From: JAPLKB01 sp964532465
GTDB lineage: Bacteria; Desulfobacterota; Syntrophorhabdia; Syntrophorhabdales; Syntrophorhabdaceae
Assembly: GCA_964532465.1 (NCBI GenBank)
Contig: CAZHHX010000009.1
Span: 38,777 to 102,776 of the forward strand
Direction: 5' to 3'
DNA: 64,000 bases
Of this stretch, positions 9,842 through 17,736 are shown piece by piece. The notes beneath the pieces are model-generated. The model was not told where the DNA came from and made no database searches. It worked only from the letters and a program-made list of their open reading frames with translations. A program made the translations under genes and the position numbers. Position 1 is the stretch's first letter. Each line of letters starts with the position of its first letter.

Positions 9842-10594
9842 ATGCTGAGAAAATTGATAATTGGCGGACTGTTTATATTCATTATTCTGTTGAGTTCTGC
9901 AATGTCCGGGTTTGCGCAGAACGATGCCGATGCAAAAGTAATGGAAAAATTTAAAGAAGCCTTTCCGAGAGTTAAGGCCGAGAATATAAGTAAAACAGAC
10001 ATCCAGGGTATGTATGAGGTAAATATTCCGGGAAAGATACTGTATTATTTTCCGGAGAAAGATTATCTCTTCGCCGGTTCCATATGGAATTCCGCAGGCA
10101 AAAACCTCACCGATGAACGTGAAAGCGTAATAATAACGGAAAAAGTTAAAAATCTCTCTCTTGAAAAAGCTTTAAAACTCGGGAAGGGTGAACGTGTTAT
10201 CATTGAATTCACCAATCCTGATTGCTCCTATTGCAGAGACGCGTCAAAGTTTCTTTCCGAACAGGAAAATATTGTAAGATACGTGTTTTTTGTTCATTTC
10301 GGAACAAATAAAGATACGGAGCAGAAAATAAGATATGTACTTTGCGGGAAAGACAGGGAAAAGGCCTATAAAGAGGCAATGAACGGCGACCTTGATAAGA
10401 TGGGGTTTGCTCTCTGTAATGACGAAAAAGTAGAAGCTCTTCTCAATGAGCATAAACGCATTTCATCGGCAATAGGCATTAACAGCACCCCGCAGTTCTG
10501 GATAAACGGAAAACATGTTCAAGGCGCGGATATACCATTAATTGGAAAACTTCTTGGCATTGAGTCCAAGGAGCAGCAGGAGAAAAAGCAGTAG
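9842..10594 (+). CDS. DsbC/DsbG-like periplasmic disulfide isomerase
   Basis: Secreted thioredoxin-fold protein of 250 residues. A signal peptide covers about residues 1-25 (hydrophobic core, SGFAQ cleavage region). A DsbC-like N-terminal dimerisation region follows, then the thioredoxin domain with active site CSYC (128-131) and the cis-Pro loop NSTPQFWING. Two more cysteines (in RYVLCGK and ALCND) could form a structural disulfide. The ATG at 9842 is preferred over upstream in-frame starts because AAGGAGG lies 6 nt before it and a signal peptide begins there. Family-level identification is firm; isomerase rather than oxidase activity is inferred. Confidence 0.88.
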   Translation: MLRKLIIGGLFIFIILLSSAMSGFAQNDADAKVMEKFKEAFPRVKAENISKTDIQGMYEVNIPGKILYYFPEKDYLFAGSIWNSAGKNLTDERESVIITEKVKNLSLEKALKLGKGERVIIEFTNPDCSYCRDASKFLSEQENIVRYVFFVHFGTNKDTEQKIRYVLCGKDREKAYKEAMNGDLDKMGFALCNDEKVEALLNEHKRISSAIGINSTPQFWINGKHVQGADIPLIGKLLGIESKEQQEKKQ

Positions 10595-10666
10595 AATTTT
10601 TTTGCACTGATTTTTTAAGTATTTTTGTCATTTTTTCACTTGGACGATCAACGGCACGGCAGATAG

Positions 10667-10740
10667 GGTTTCATTACGAGCGAAGTCGAGCAAAAATGTC
10701 CATCTACGACAATATGCGCTGTGCCTTGCAATCCTCCAGT
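10667..10740 (-). repeat. Decayed copy of the B element, reverse orientation
   Basis: Within the 264-nt gap after the DsbC-like gene, the plus strand carries GGTTTCATTACGAG, then AAATGTCCATCT, then GTGCCTTGCAATCCTCCAG. These match the reverse complement of the intact B elements (for example 13861-13900 and 25061-25107). The hairpin arms and the central TACTGAATGTA hairpin are lost. No start codon follows on the minus strand. The rest of the gap shows nothing recognisable apart from T-rich sequence right after the gene. Confidence 0.7.
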
Positions 10741-10858
10741 CTATCAGGAGCCTTTATGCGAGATTCAAGAAAGTTGATTATTTCTATCAAAATTTAATGT
10801 TGATTATCTATTTCTTCAATATCTATTGACAGTGGTTGATCCCATTCGATAGACTTTA

Positions 10859-12232
10859 TCAGATTCTACACGTTGCATCGCATGATCCAGTCCCATTAAT
10901 CGTTTTCAGGAACTTCCCGAAGTGTCTGTCTAATTTCGAAGTGTGATTGATCAGCCAATCTATGATGAGTATCTGTGCACGGAAAAGTATAAAGGCTCGG
11001 TGCATGGCAAGGTCATTTCTGATTTTATTCAAAAAGGCCTCAAAGTACCTTGAGAATCTTCGATGTTGGTCTATCTGAAGTTGAAGGAAGGGATAATTGT
11101 TTTCAGCCATACACCGTTCCTCCGTAGCAAAGTGTCTTGAGATGTAGTCATCAAGGAACTCGATTACCGTATGAAGCTGTGCATAGTCCTGGCTCTTCCC
11201 TATAGCCTCCACAAACCTGTTCACTTGTTCGAAAAGACCTCGGTGTTGTGCATCAATCAAAGGGTCGCCGATCTCTAATGAGGTATTCCACTGTATAACG
11301 AGATCAACTTCTCCACTGCTCTCATGAATCCCCGTTGTAAGGAAATGCTCACAACGCTCACGATAGACCTGCGCTACAGTATCATCAGGCGCCTGACGGA
11401 GGCATTCAGAGAGGAGATCCATTGCCTCGGGTACTTTTTTAAAATGATAATGCGCCAAGGCCTCCTCAAAAAGAGCCTTTGTGTTGCGCTTTGCTTCCCG
11501 AAGCGAAGGGGGGTCTGTGTCAAATACCTCATATACGGATTGGCACTGTTCTTTTCCCCTCACTTTGACGCGATCAATAAACCGCGTATCGTAACGGGAA
11601 GTATCCTTGAGCCCGTAGTAGGTGTGCTCACTTATCAGCAATGAAGTTCCATAGTTCTTTGTCATGGATTCAATACGGGATGCGAGGTTGACAGCATCGC
11701 TGATTACAGTGCTCTCCATGCGATGTTTGCCGCCTATTATCCCGAGCATCATAAGTCCCGTATTGATCCCGACGCCGATTCTGATATGAGGGTCGCCTGA
11801 TTTCTTCCGGTTATCGTTGAATGTGACAAGTTGATTAAGCATCCTGATGGCACCATCCAATGCGGCATCAGCGTTTGTCGGGAACAATGCCATTATCGCA
11901 TCACCGATATACTTGTCAATTATTCCACCCGTTTGGACTATTACCGGCTCCATCAGCTCCAGATATGAGTTGATAAAGGCGAAGCTCTCCTGGGGTGTCA
12001 TTTTCTCGGACAGTAAGGTAAAATCTCTGATATCCGAAAAAAGAATCGTCATGGTCATCTCAATATTATCTCCAAGATTGATGCCTGTTATGGTGTTCTT
12101 CCCCATCAACTTGATAATCTCCTGGGGCACAAAACGACTATAGACCTCTATGATTTTATCTACGGATGCCTGCGATTTGGCAGAATCTGATGCAAGATCG
12201 GGTTCATTTTGTTTATATTCACTCTTGTGCAT
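10859..12232 (-). CDS. Class III nucleotide cyclase fused to a hemerythrin-like domain
   Basis: Soluble 457-residue protein. The cyclase domain covers about 55-240: metal-binding D67 (FSDIRDFT) and D111 (DKYIGDAIM), substrate-selecting K107 and D179 typical of ATP use, and transition-state N182 and R186 (DAVNLASR). A helical linker (about 245-305) follows. The C-terminal hemerythrin domain (about 312-445) has ligands H330, H367, E371, H390, H430 and D435. The usual seventh ligand, four residues before H390, is Gln386. Likely role: cAMP synthesis tuned by oxygen or diiron redox state (inference). It starts 2 nt after the ferritin-like gene, so they form one operon. Confidence 0.9.
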   Translation of the reverse strand: MHKSEYKQNEPDLASDSAKSQASVDKIIEVYSRFVPQEIIKLMGKNTITGINLGDNIEMTMTILFSDIRDFTLLSEKMTPQESFAFINSYLELMEPVIVQTGGIIDKYIGDAIMALFPTNADAALDGAIRMLNQLVTFNDNRKKSGDPHIRIGVGINTGLMMLGIIGGKHRMESTVISDAVNLASRIESMTKNYGTSLLISEHTYYGLKDTSRYDTRFIDRVKVRGKEQCQSVYEVFDTDPPSLREAKRNTKALFEEALAHYHFKKVPEAMDLLSECLRQAPDDTVAQVYRERCEHFLTTGIHESSGEVDLVIQWNTSLEIGDPLIDAQHRGLFEQVNRFVEAIGKSQDYAQLHTVIEFLDDYISRHFATEERCMAENNYPFLQLQIDQHRRFSRYFEAFLNKIRNDLAMHRAFILFRAQILIIDWLINHTSKLDRHFGKFLKTINGTGSCDATCRI

Positions 12233-12234
12233 TC

Positions 12235-12735
12235 TCAGCGGCCGTCCTTTTGCTTTGTTGTCTCTTTTATTTTCTGAACAATTTTGTCTCTATGCTTCCC
12301 GGTGTCGTCAACAACTCTCTGCATGAGGGTTCTATATTCAACATCATCCGTTACCACGATTTCGCTGTACTTCTGTTCAAGATATCCCTTCTCAAAATCG
12401 CCGGCAATAAAAAGGAGGTTGTTCTTTGCAATCTCTCCTTTTTTTATCTTTTCAATCTTATTCCTGATATCGGATACCATTGTCTCTATTGCAAAGACAT
12501 TGAAGGGTCGTCCTTTATCAAAGCGTTCAGGCGCTTTCGATACGATCTCTATGATGCGATTGATGAATTGTGTATGTTTTATTTCATCCTTCCAAATATC
12601 CAGCCAGAATTCGCTGTCCTCCTTCCAGGTTGCTGCGCACAGGCTGTAGAGTTCCGCGATAGTGACCTCAAACATGGCCATCTTTTTAAGAACATCTATT
12701 ATCCCTGAAAACTCTCCGGATATTTTAATGTTCAT
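12235..12735 (-). CDS. Ferritin-like/rubrerythrin-like four-helix protein
   Basis: 166 residues, all helical by composition. A first-half pattern E23/E28 ... E51xxH54 (ELY; DEIKHTQF) and a second-half set with GDFEKGYLEQKYSE and DTGKHRD resemble the paired E/ExxH ligands of ferritin-like diiron proteins. The family call is by motif pattern only, so the exact subfamily is open. AAGGAGGTG precedes the ATG. It is the first gene of an operon with the cyclase-hemerythrin fusion, which suggests iron, oxygen or peroxide handling tied to signalling. Confidence 0.7.
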   Translation of the reverse strand: MNIKISGEFSGIIDVLKKMAMFEVTIAELYSLCAATWKEDSEFWLDIWKDEIKHTQFINRIIEIVSKAPERFDKGRPFNVFAIETMVSDIRNKIEKIKKGEIAKNNLLFIAGDFEKGYLEQKYSEIVVTDDVEYRTLMQRVVDDTGKHRDKIVQKIKETTKQKDGR

Positions 12736-12949
12736 ATTCCTGCACCTCCTTTATATCTATTTGCAGATACCTGTATTATCGCACAATAAAATATTTATTA
12801 AAACCAAACAACACAATAGAATCTTAATGAGGCAGTATCAAAATATCTCTGCCTTTCATTTTCTCGTGCCTCAATAATTACCATTTGCAATCTTGCAGTC
12901 TTTACAGAACTCCATTTTCATTAACTACGGGAAGTAAAATAAAAAAGTC

Positions 12950-13140
12950 ATAAATCCTCAATAATGAGACTTTGCAGACACTGTGTCTGCAACAATTGCA
13001 GAAAATGTTTCCGCAAAATTAAATATCCCAGCAAAACCAATGCAGGCTTTGGTTTAGACAATTGAGTAAATTTTACATTCACAGTGAGTGCAAGCATGAA
13101 AACATTTTTAAAAATGTTTTTTATTGAGTGCAGGAAAGCA
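12950..13140 (+). repeat. A element copy 1 (serial short hairpins)
   Basis: About 190 bp made of consecutive small hairpins. TTGCAGACA-CTG-TGTCTGCAA is a perfect 9-bp stem with a 3-nt loop. TTGCAGAAA-ATG-TTTCCGCAA has one mismatch. AACCAATGCAGGCTTTGGTT pairs by its ends. The palindrome AAAACATTTTTAAAAATGTT lies near the 3' end. Homologous to 15034-15196 and 21821-21994. Unlike those copies it does not directly follow a plus-strand gene. Confidence 0.8.
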
Positions 13141-13149
13141 GAAGTTCCC

Positions 13150-13209
13150 GTAAGCCGCCGGAGCCAGTCAATAACAAAATGGATTGCCTCCGGCTCAGTT
13201 TTCCCTTAC
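13150..13209. repeat. Hairpin after A element copy 1
   Basis: GCCGGAG (13157-13163) pairs with CTCCGGC (13188-13194), and the flanking GTAAG and CTTAC (13205-13209) also pair. Possible transcription terminator or decayed mobile-element end. No gene abuts it on either strand. Confidence 0.5.
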
Positions 13210-13733
13210 GTACAGAAATTAAAATATAAAAAATGACTGATTTGCATGGGATTTCATTTGACAATTTATTGATGAAATGAAAAAATGAACATTGGGTGGG
13301 GCAATGATCACGGGTCCAAGTACCGGATTAGAGGTCGAGTGCCGGGGCGTCAGGACAGAATCCTGTTTTCAGGAGCGCCTAATCTCATTGTGACATTGTC
13401 CCCATCCGCTCAAACAGGAAAAAAGAGTTATTTTGACATTTAACCATACCATACAGAAAATCGGCAAATCACCCTTACTCCCCTTTAGAAAAGAAAGACT
13501 TCCGGCGGAATGATTAACAAACCTGCTTCCTTTCAGAATATGGAGCATTTTTTGATAAAAATATTTTGGAGTCTCATGGGACGCAGGAAATTTATTTCCG
13601 GGAATCGGTTGGTTTTCAAAAGCTACCTGAAAAATTGGCATGAAGATTGTGCGTAGACATGCCTCTATAAGGAAAATTGAGGGGGAGGTAGAAAATAGAA
13701 TTGAAAACGAAGAAACTCATCCCCTTCTCTATT
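13210..13733. other. Intergenic stretch without recognised gene
   Basis: About 520 bp between the hairpin and B element copy 1. Short open frames exist (for example 13369-13641 on the minus strand), but none has a ribosome binding site or recognisable protein sequence. No promoter is assigned. Nothing supportable seen. Confidence 0.5.
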
Positions 13734-13910
13734 CCGGATTCACATAGGCGTTTATGTGAATCCGGTTTGAGTGGGCAGCGGCATATAAAAAATGGCTCAG
13801 ATGTGGATGGGCTGCAAGCTTTGCAGGCCGTAATCGTACTGAATGTACGATGGAGGATCGCAAGGCGCAGCAGACCGCCGCAGATGGACATTTTTTATAT
13901 GCCGCTGCCC
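13734..13910 (+). repeat. B element copy 1, upstream of the MBL-fold gene
   Basis: Hairpin I is 13734-13746 paired perfectly with 13753-13765 (CCGGATTCACATA / TATGTGAATCCGG). Stem II is a perfect 22-bp pairing of 13773-13794 with 13889-13910. Inside it lies the conserved core with ATCGTAC-TGAAT-GTACGAT (13833-13851). The 3' end of stem II is 96 nt from the ATG at 14007. Best matched by copy 4 (24888-25127), including the sequence downstream toward the start codon. Confidence 0.9.
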
Positions 13911-14006
13911 GACCAAGTGAAAAAAATGGACAATAAAACTGCTCAAGAAACAGAACAATTTGATGAAAACTTTTGACAAAACCAAAAAATAATAAGGGAG
14001 GCACTT

Positions 14007-14993
14007 ATGAATCGGGACAATTCGGCAAATGAAATTTCACGAAGGGATACTGCAAAAGGGATTGTACCGGAAACAACCGATATCGGTAATTGCAAAAGCG
14101 TCACAATTACTTGTATTTCCGAAACAAGCTGGTTTGACAGCGAGCAGCTTGTTTCCGATATCAATAATGCCGGAGGCATGTCGACAAGTCAGTATAACAT
14201 TGCCTGGAGCCCGAAGAATCATGGGGGATACAGCGCGCTCATTGATGTGGAAGCTGTGAAGGGAACTCATAGAAAATTCATGCTTGATACCGGCTGGAAT
14301 TCTGCATGGATGGATTATTCCTTCCAGCGGGAAGGAGTTGACGATATGCTGAGAAAAGGAGAAATAGAATTTCTCTATATCTCCCATGAACACATGGATC
14401 ATTTGTGGGGGCTTCCCGTTGTCATGAAATATTGCCCTGACATAAAGCTGGTTATTCCAAACAATTACAGCCCCGAAGGAAAAGAGCTTATCCGAAAAAG
14501 CGGCCATAAAGGGGAAGTCGTCGAATTGAAGTCAGGAGGCATCAATAAGCTTTTTCCCGGATGCGCATCAGCTACCTTCGATATTTCCATCATTCTCGGA
14601 GTTCACGGAGAACACTGCCTCTTCTTCAACGTCAGAGACAAGGGACTCGTTAGTGTTACCGGCTGCTGCCACATGGGAATTTTGAATCTCCTGAAATACG
14701 GACAGGAAAATATCGCCGGGAATCTCAAGCTTTACGGAATTTACGGCGGGCTTCACATAGCTCCCTTCGAAAAATGGGATATCAAATCAGACTCGGTAAT
14801 CAGCGGCCTGTCGGAAATGAACCTGCAAAAAGTCGCAGCGAATCACTGCACCGGATTGGTCAGCATTCAGAAGATGATAGCGGCTGGTATTCCTATAGTT
14901 CGCGGAACAGCCAAATACGGAAGCAGAAGCGATCTCTATATCGGTAACGGAGATGCAGTTGTTTTTAAGAAAGAGGACATGGACATCCTTTAA
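14007..14993 (+). CDS. Metallo-beta-lactamase-fold metallohydrolase
   Basis: 328 residues. Zinc-binding ISHEHMDHLWG (HxHxDH) lies at about 128-135, with later ligand histidines in GCCHMG, YGGLH and NHCTG. The order resembles the dihydropterin-ribofuranosyl-aminobenzene-phosphate-synthase-like group of MBL proteins; the substrate is unknown. The N-terminus contains SRRDTAKG, similar to a Tat motif, but no hydrophobic stretch follows, so it looks like a degenerate signal or a cytoplasmic form. GGGAGG precedes the ATG. It has a B element 96 nt upstream and an A element 40 nt downstream. Confidence 0.85.
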   Translation: MNRDNSANEISRRDTAKGIVPETTDIGNCKSVTITCISETSWFDSEQLVSDINNAGGMSTSQYNIAWSPKNHGGYSALIDVEAVKGTHRKFMLDTGWNSAWMDYSFQREGVDDMLRKGEIEFLYISHEHMDHLWGLPVVMKYCPDIKLVIPNNYSPEGKELIRKSGHKGEVVELKSGGINKLFPGCASATFDISIILGVHGEHCLFFNVRDKGLVSVTGCCHMGILNLLKYGQENIAGNLKLYGIYGGLHIAPFEKWDIKSDSVISGLSEMNLQKVAANHCTGLVSIQKMIAAGIPIVRGTAKYGSRSDLYIGNGDAVVFKKEDMDIL

Positions 14994-15033
14994 TATTTCA
15001 ATTAAAGGAATGGCGGGAAATAAAATAAACAAA

Positions 15034-15196
15034 ATAAATCTTCAATAATAAGTTCTGCGAAAACTGTTTCCGCAATGTTTATAGAATCATGTAAAACCAG
15101 TGTAGGCTTTGGTTTGAACAATTAATTATTATTTGTATTCAATGTGAATACAAATTTGAAATTTGTTGATAAGTGTTTTTATTGAAGTACACTAAA
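15034..15196 (+). repeat. A element copy 2, after the MBL-fold gene
   Basis: Starts 40 nt after the MBL stop codon. Contains TGCGAAAA-CTG-TTTCCGCA (one mismatch), an AAACCAG/CTTTGGTTT hairpin, and a perfect 10-bp stem with a 3-nt loop: TTTGTATTCA (15132-15141), ATG, TGAATACAAA (15145-15154). Stem bases differ from copy 3 at matched positions on both arms (G/C here, T/A there), so pairing is conserved. Confidence 0.8.
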
Positions 15197-15474
15197 ACAA
15201 AATAATAAGCCCGTCAGTATCCCCGGAGACCCAGGCTTTATGAGTTCATCAATTCTCTTTCGCGCCCTGCCCCGCTGCTTCCGGGTATCCGCTATGGAAA
15301 TAACAATTTCTTTAATTTTCATGTTTTATTTCATAAACGAATTAAATTCTGCAATATTTAATATTTTTCTTGACATGTTATTGAAATAGCAGGAAAATAT
15401 AAAGAAAAAAAGGTGGGTTTTACGGGGTCATCAAAAATTATATTGGGCGGGGAAGATTTAAGAAGCATCTAAAG
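15197..15474. other. Intergenic stretch between A element copy 2 and integrase remnant
   Basis: No gene or clear motif. A GTATCCCCGGAG...CTTCCGGGTATC pairing (about 15217-15293) and a TTGACA-like hexamer at about 15369 were noted, but neither is convincing as terminator or promoter. Confidence 0.4.
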
Positions 15475-15705
15475 ACATACTAACTTTCCGCCATTCATTA
15501 GCAACTCACCCATTAAAAACAAACTAAGATAATGAGTACCGTTCAGGAACTTTTGGGACACAATGATGCATCAACAACGATGATCTATACCTGCGTCCTG
15601 AACAAACCGGGGATCAGCGGCGATCAGCGTGAAGAGTCGTCTGGACGAGCGGGGAAAAAGATTTTAAAAAAGCAGTATGCATATTGGATATTACATACGA
15701 ATTAG
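15475..15705 (+). pseudogene. C-terminal remnant of an integron-type tyrosine integrase
   Basis: Frame at 15483-15512 reads TFRHSLATHP, the box II HxxR region of tyrosine recombinases. A +/-1 shift later, 15532-15600 reads MSTVQELLGHNDASTTMIY, with the catalytic Tyr, then TCVLNKPG. A further shift gives SVKSRLDER, matching the V(R/K)SPLD ending of integron integrases. At least two frameshifts and the missing N-terminal two-thirds make it a pseudogene. It points in the same direction as the cassette gene that follows. An integron integrase is favoured over a phage or Xer recombinase because of the VLN...VKSxLD ending. Confidence 0.8.
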
Positions 15706-15796
15706 TCAGAATATCTCATATATGTATAATTTAGTGAGCATAGTTAATGTTAGCAAAATACGATACACAAATACAACGTGATTCAGAGGAGGAACC

Positions 15797-16138
15797 ATGC
15801 CGAAGATTATGCCAACTGACATCAATGACGAAGTCAAAGCCATACTGAAGAGTACTCAGAAGGATTCTCACTACGGCCACTCTTATCTGACGGCCTATCA
15901 AATTCTGGAGAAACTGCCATCACAGATCAGAGACCAGCTTATTAAAGAACGGGGCATGCCAGGGCAAGGGTCTGTAAATAACTTTACTGCGGCTAGCGTT
16001 GTGTCAGATGCTGCCGAGATGCTCCCTGGCATCGAAATAGTGTTCCTTGACTCATCCTTTTTGAAGATAATGCTAAGAGACGGTACAAACTTGGTAGTGC
16101 CCGGTAACGCGAACATTGGTTTATATAGGTTGAAATAG
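15797..16138 (+). CDS. Hypothetical protein, likely integron gene cassette
   Basis: 113 residues, no signal peptide or membrane segment. Mixed alpha/beta composition with GHSYLTAYQILEKLP near the N-terminus and a C-terminal NANIGLYRLK. The function is not recognised. GAGGAGG precedes the ATG. It follows the integrase remnant by about 90 nt, and an attC-like imperfect palindrome begins a few bases after its stop codon, the usual arrangement of a gene cassette. Confidence 0.8.
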   Translation: MPKIMPTDINDEVKAILKSTQKDSHYGHSYLTAYQILEKLPSQIRDQLIKERGMPGQGSVNNFTAASVVSDAAEMLPGIEIVFLDSSFLKIMLRDGTNLVVPGNANIGLYRLK

Positions 16139-16145
16139 AAAGAAC

Positions 16146-16213
16146 TGCTAACAAGCCGCTGAAGCCAATTGGCAGGAGAAGGCACCCTGCCTCTGGCTTA
16201 GCTTCGTGTTAAT
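16146..16213 (+). repeat. attC-like recombination site
   Basis: Imperfect palindrome of about 68 bp directly after the cassette ORF. The outer TAACA (16149-16153) pairs with TGTTA (16207-16211). AAGCCA (16162-16167) pairs with TGGCTT (16194-16199). GGCAGG (16171-16176) pairs with CCTGCC (16187-16192). Unpaired bases lie on one arm, as in attC sites. The core sites fit RYYYAAC/GTTRRRY only loosely, so this is a probable but degenerate site. Confidence 0.55.
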
Positions 16214-16231
16214 TAACAGGAGGAGGTCAAC

Positions 16232-16900
16232 ATGGACAAGAAGTTGCTTATTGTAAGAATTCTTAATGTATTTGAAACCGGGACACCTGAAGGAAAATAC
16301 GACATGCTCGTTATTTATGATGATGGCGCAAATGATTCATATCAAATTACATACGGCAGAAGTCAGACTACAGAACAGGGAAATCTGAGAAAACTGATTG
16401 ATATGTATGTCGATAACAACGGAAAATATGCGGATGATTTTGTGCCATATCTTGATAAGATTGGCTTGGAATCACTGGTTGATGATGAAAATTTCAAAAG
16501 TTTACTCATAAAAGCTGCTCGGGAAGATATGATTATGCGGAATACTCAGGATAGTTTTTTTGATGAAGTTTATTGGAATCCCGCAGTGGAGTGGTTTGAA
16601 CGAAATGGTTTTGAACTTCCACTGACTATGCTTGTGGCATACGATTCTTATATTCAATCAGGATGTATTCCCATGTTTTTGCGTAAACGTTTTATTGAAA
16701 AACCGCCTGCTAAAGGTGGAGATGAAAAGAAATGGACTGCTTCTTACGTTGAAGCCCGCTATCAGTGGTTGAAGTATCATGAAAAAAAGATACTTCGTAA
16801 GACAATTTATCGTACGCAGACTTTTTTAAATGAAATTGCAAGAGACAACTGGAATTTAGATAAATTGCCGATTAACGCTAACGGTATTAAAGTGACATAG
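16232..16900 (+). CDS. GH46 chitosanase-like / peptidoglycan-active hydrolase
   Basis: 222 residues, no signal peptide. The N-terminus has a candidate catalytic Glu at E15 (NVFETG), followed by YDDG and the ITYGRSQTTEQGNLRKLI block. The middle has QDSFFDEVYWNPA and AYDSYIQSG. The C-terminus has KTIYRTQTFLNEIARDNW and PINANGIKV. This order resembles GH46 chitosanase-like proteins often carried by phages and bacteria as lytic enzymes. The match is by pattern memory, so substrate (chitosan or peptidoglycan) is uncertain. AGGAGGAGG precedes the ATG. It directly follows the attC-like site, so it may be a second cassette, though no attC is seen after it. Confidence 0.6.
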   Translation: MDKKLLIVRILNVFETGTPEGKYDMLVIYDDGANDSYQITYGRSQTTEQGNLRKLIDMYVDNNGKYADDFVPYLDKIGLESLVDDENFKSLLIKAAREDMIMRNTQDSFFDEVYWNPAVEWFERNGFELPLTMLVAYDSYIQSGCIPMFLRKRFIEKPPAKGGDEKKWTASYVEARYQWLKYHEKKILRKTIYRTQTFLNEIARDNWNLDKLPINANGIKVT

Positions 16901-16904
16901 CAAT

Positions 16905-17075
16905 ATGACCTACATCATTGCAGTGGATGGACTACGCCTGCCACTGAACTTGTGATTGGACTACGAGAAAGCGATCAAAGGCCGGAGTGGCCAAAAAGGG
17001 GCGACCCATCAGGTTGTGTATGCTCCGGTTAATTATTGGGGCGACAGTTGGGATACGGAGAAGCGACACATATAA
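16905..17075 (+). pseudogene. Short ORF interrupted by an in-frame TGA
   Basis: Starting 4 nt after the GH46-like gene, ATG at 16905 opens a frame of 56 codons ending with TAA at 17073-17075, broken only by TGA at 16953-16955. After the TGA it reads LDYEKAIKGRSGQKGATHQV and then VVYAPVNYWGDSWDTEKRHI, a plausible protein composition. No family is recognised. A decayed small gene is more likely than recoding. The remaining 129 nt up to 17205 show only the ribosome binding site of the next gene. Confidence 0.35.
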
Positions 17076-17204
17076 AATAGTAACTATCTCTACGGACCAA
17101 TGAAGAGAGGAAGATCAGGTGCTGTTACTCGGGAAATGATTTGGATGGGGGGCAAAAAAGTATTCCGGGATAGAACATAGATAGCTGGGGAAAGGGGGTG
17201 TTAT

Positions 17205-17714
17205 ATGAAGGTAAAGCAGACCGGCGCAAATATTCTGCATGCTACACCGTTGATCGTAGCCTTGGTGGTAGTAGCGGCTTGCATTTACTTACGGTTTAAG
17301 CTGAATCCGGGCTTTGTAAATTTTGAAGACATCAAACCTGACACGGGCTTGAGTGAAGTCCAGAAACAAGTGATATCAATGGTGAGTGAGTTGAACAGGT
17401 ATCTTATCTCCTTGGGAACGCTTATGTTTGGGGCAATTGGTTTTTTCCTCACCAAATACAGACAGGATATCCGGGTGAACCGGGTTGGTCCTGCATTTCT
17501 TATTTCGCTGGCTCTTTTGGGGCTGGTCCACTACTATGCCTTTCGAGTATATACACAGTTAACCGCCGAGCTCTCGCAGAAAACCCTTGCGCTACAGCCC
17601 GGCCAAAGCAAGATTCTTTACTATCTTGAAATGGAATTCTGGACTTCTTTGGGGACGAGTCTGATTCTCCTGTTTCTGTTCGTCTATGTCTTTTACGCCG
17701 GCAAGGCGCGTTAA
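17205..17714 (+). CDS. Four-TM membrane protein of unknown function
   Basis: 169 residues. Hydrophobic segments at about 12-28, 65-85, 95-112 and 140-165; the two soluble stretches contain NPGFVNFEDIKPDTG and HYYAFRVYTQLTAELSQKTL. No family recognised. AAAGGGGG lies before the ATG. It is the first of five closely spaced, same-strand genes (17205-20340) coding for envelope-type proteins, ending 22 nt before the next. Confidence 0.75.
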   Translation: MKVKQTGANILHATPLIVALVVVAACIYLRFKLNPGFVNFEDIKPDTGLSEVQKQVISMVSELNRYLISLGTLMFGAIGFFLTKYRQDIRVNRVGPAFLISLALLGLVHYYAFRVYTQLTAELSQKTLALQPGQSKILYYLEMEFWTSLGTSLILLFLFVYVFYAGKAR

Positions 17715-17736
17715 CTTAACCATAAGGGGGAATGTT

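Noticed and set aside
13369..13641. 90-codon minus-strand ORF in the 13.2-13.7 kb gap
   Set aside because: No ribosome binding site, no recognisable domain, and overlapping frames on the other strand are equally open.
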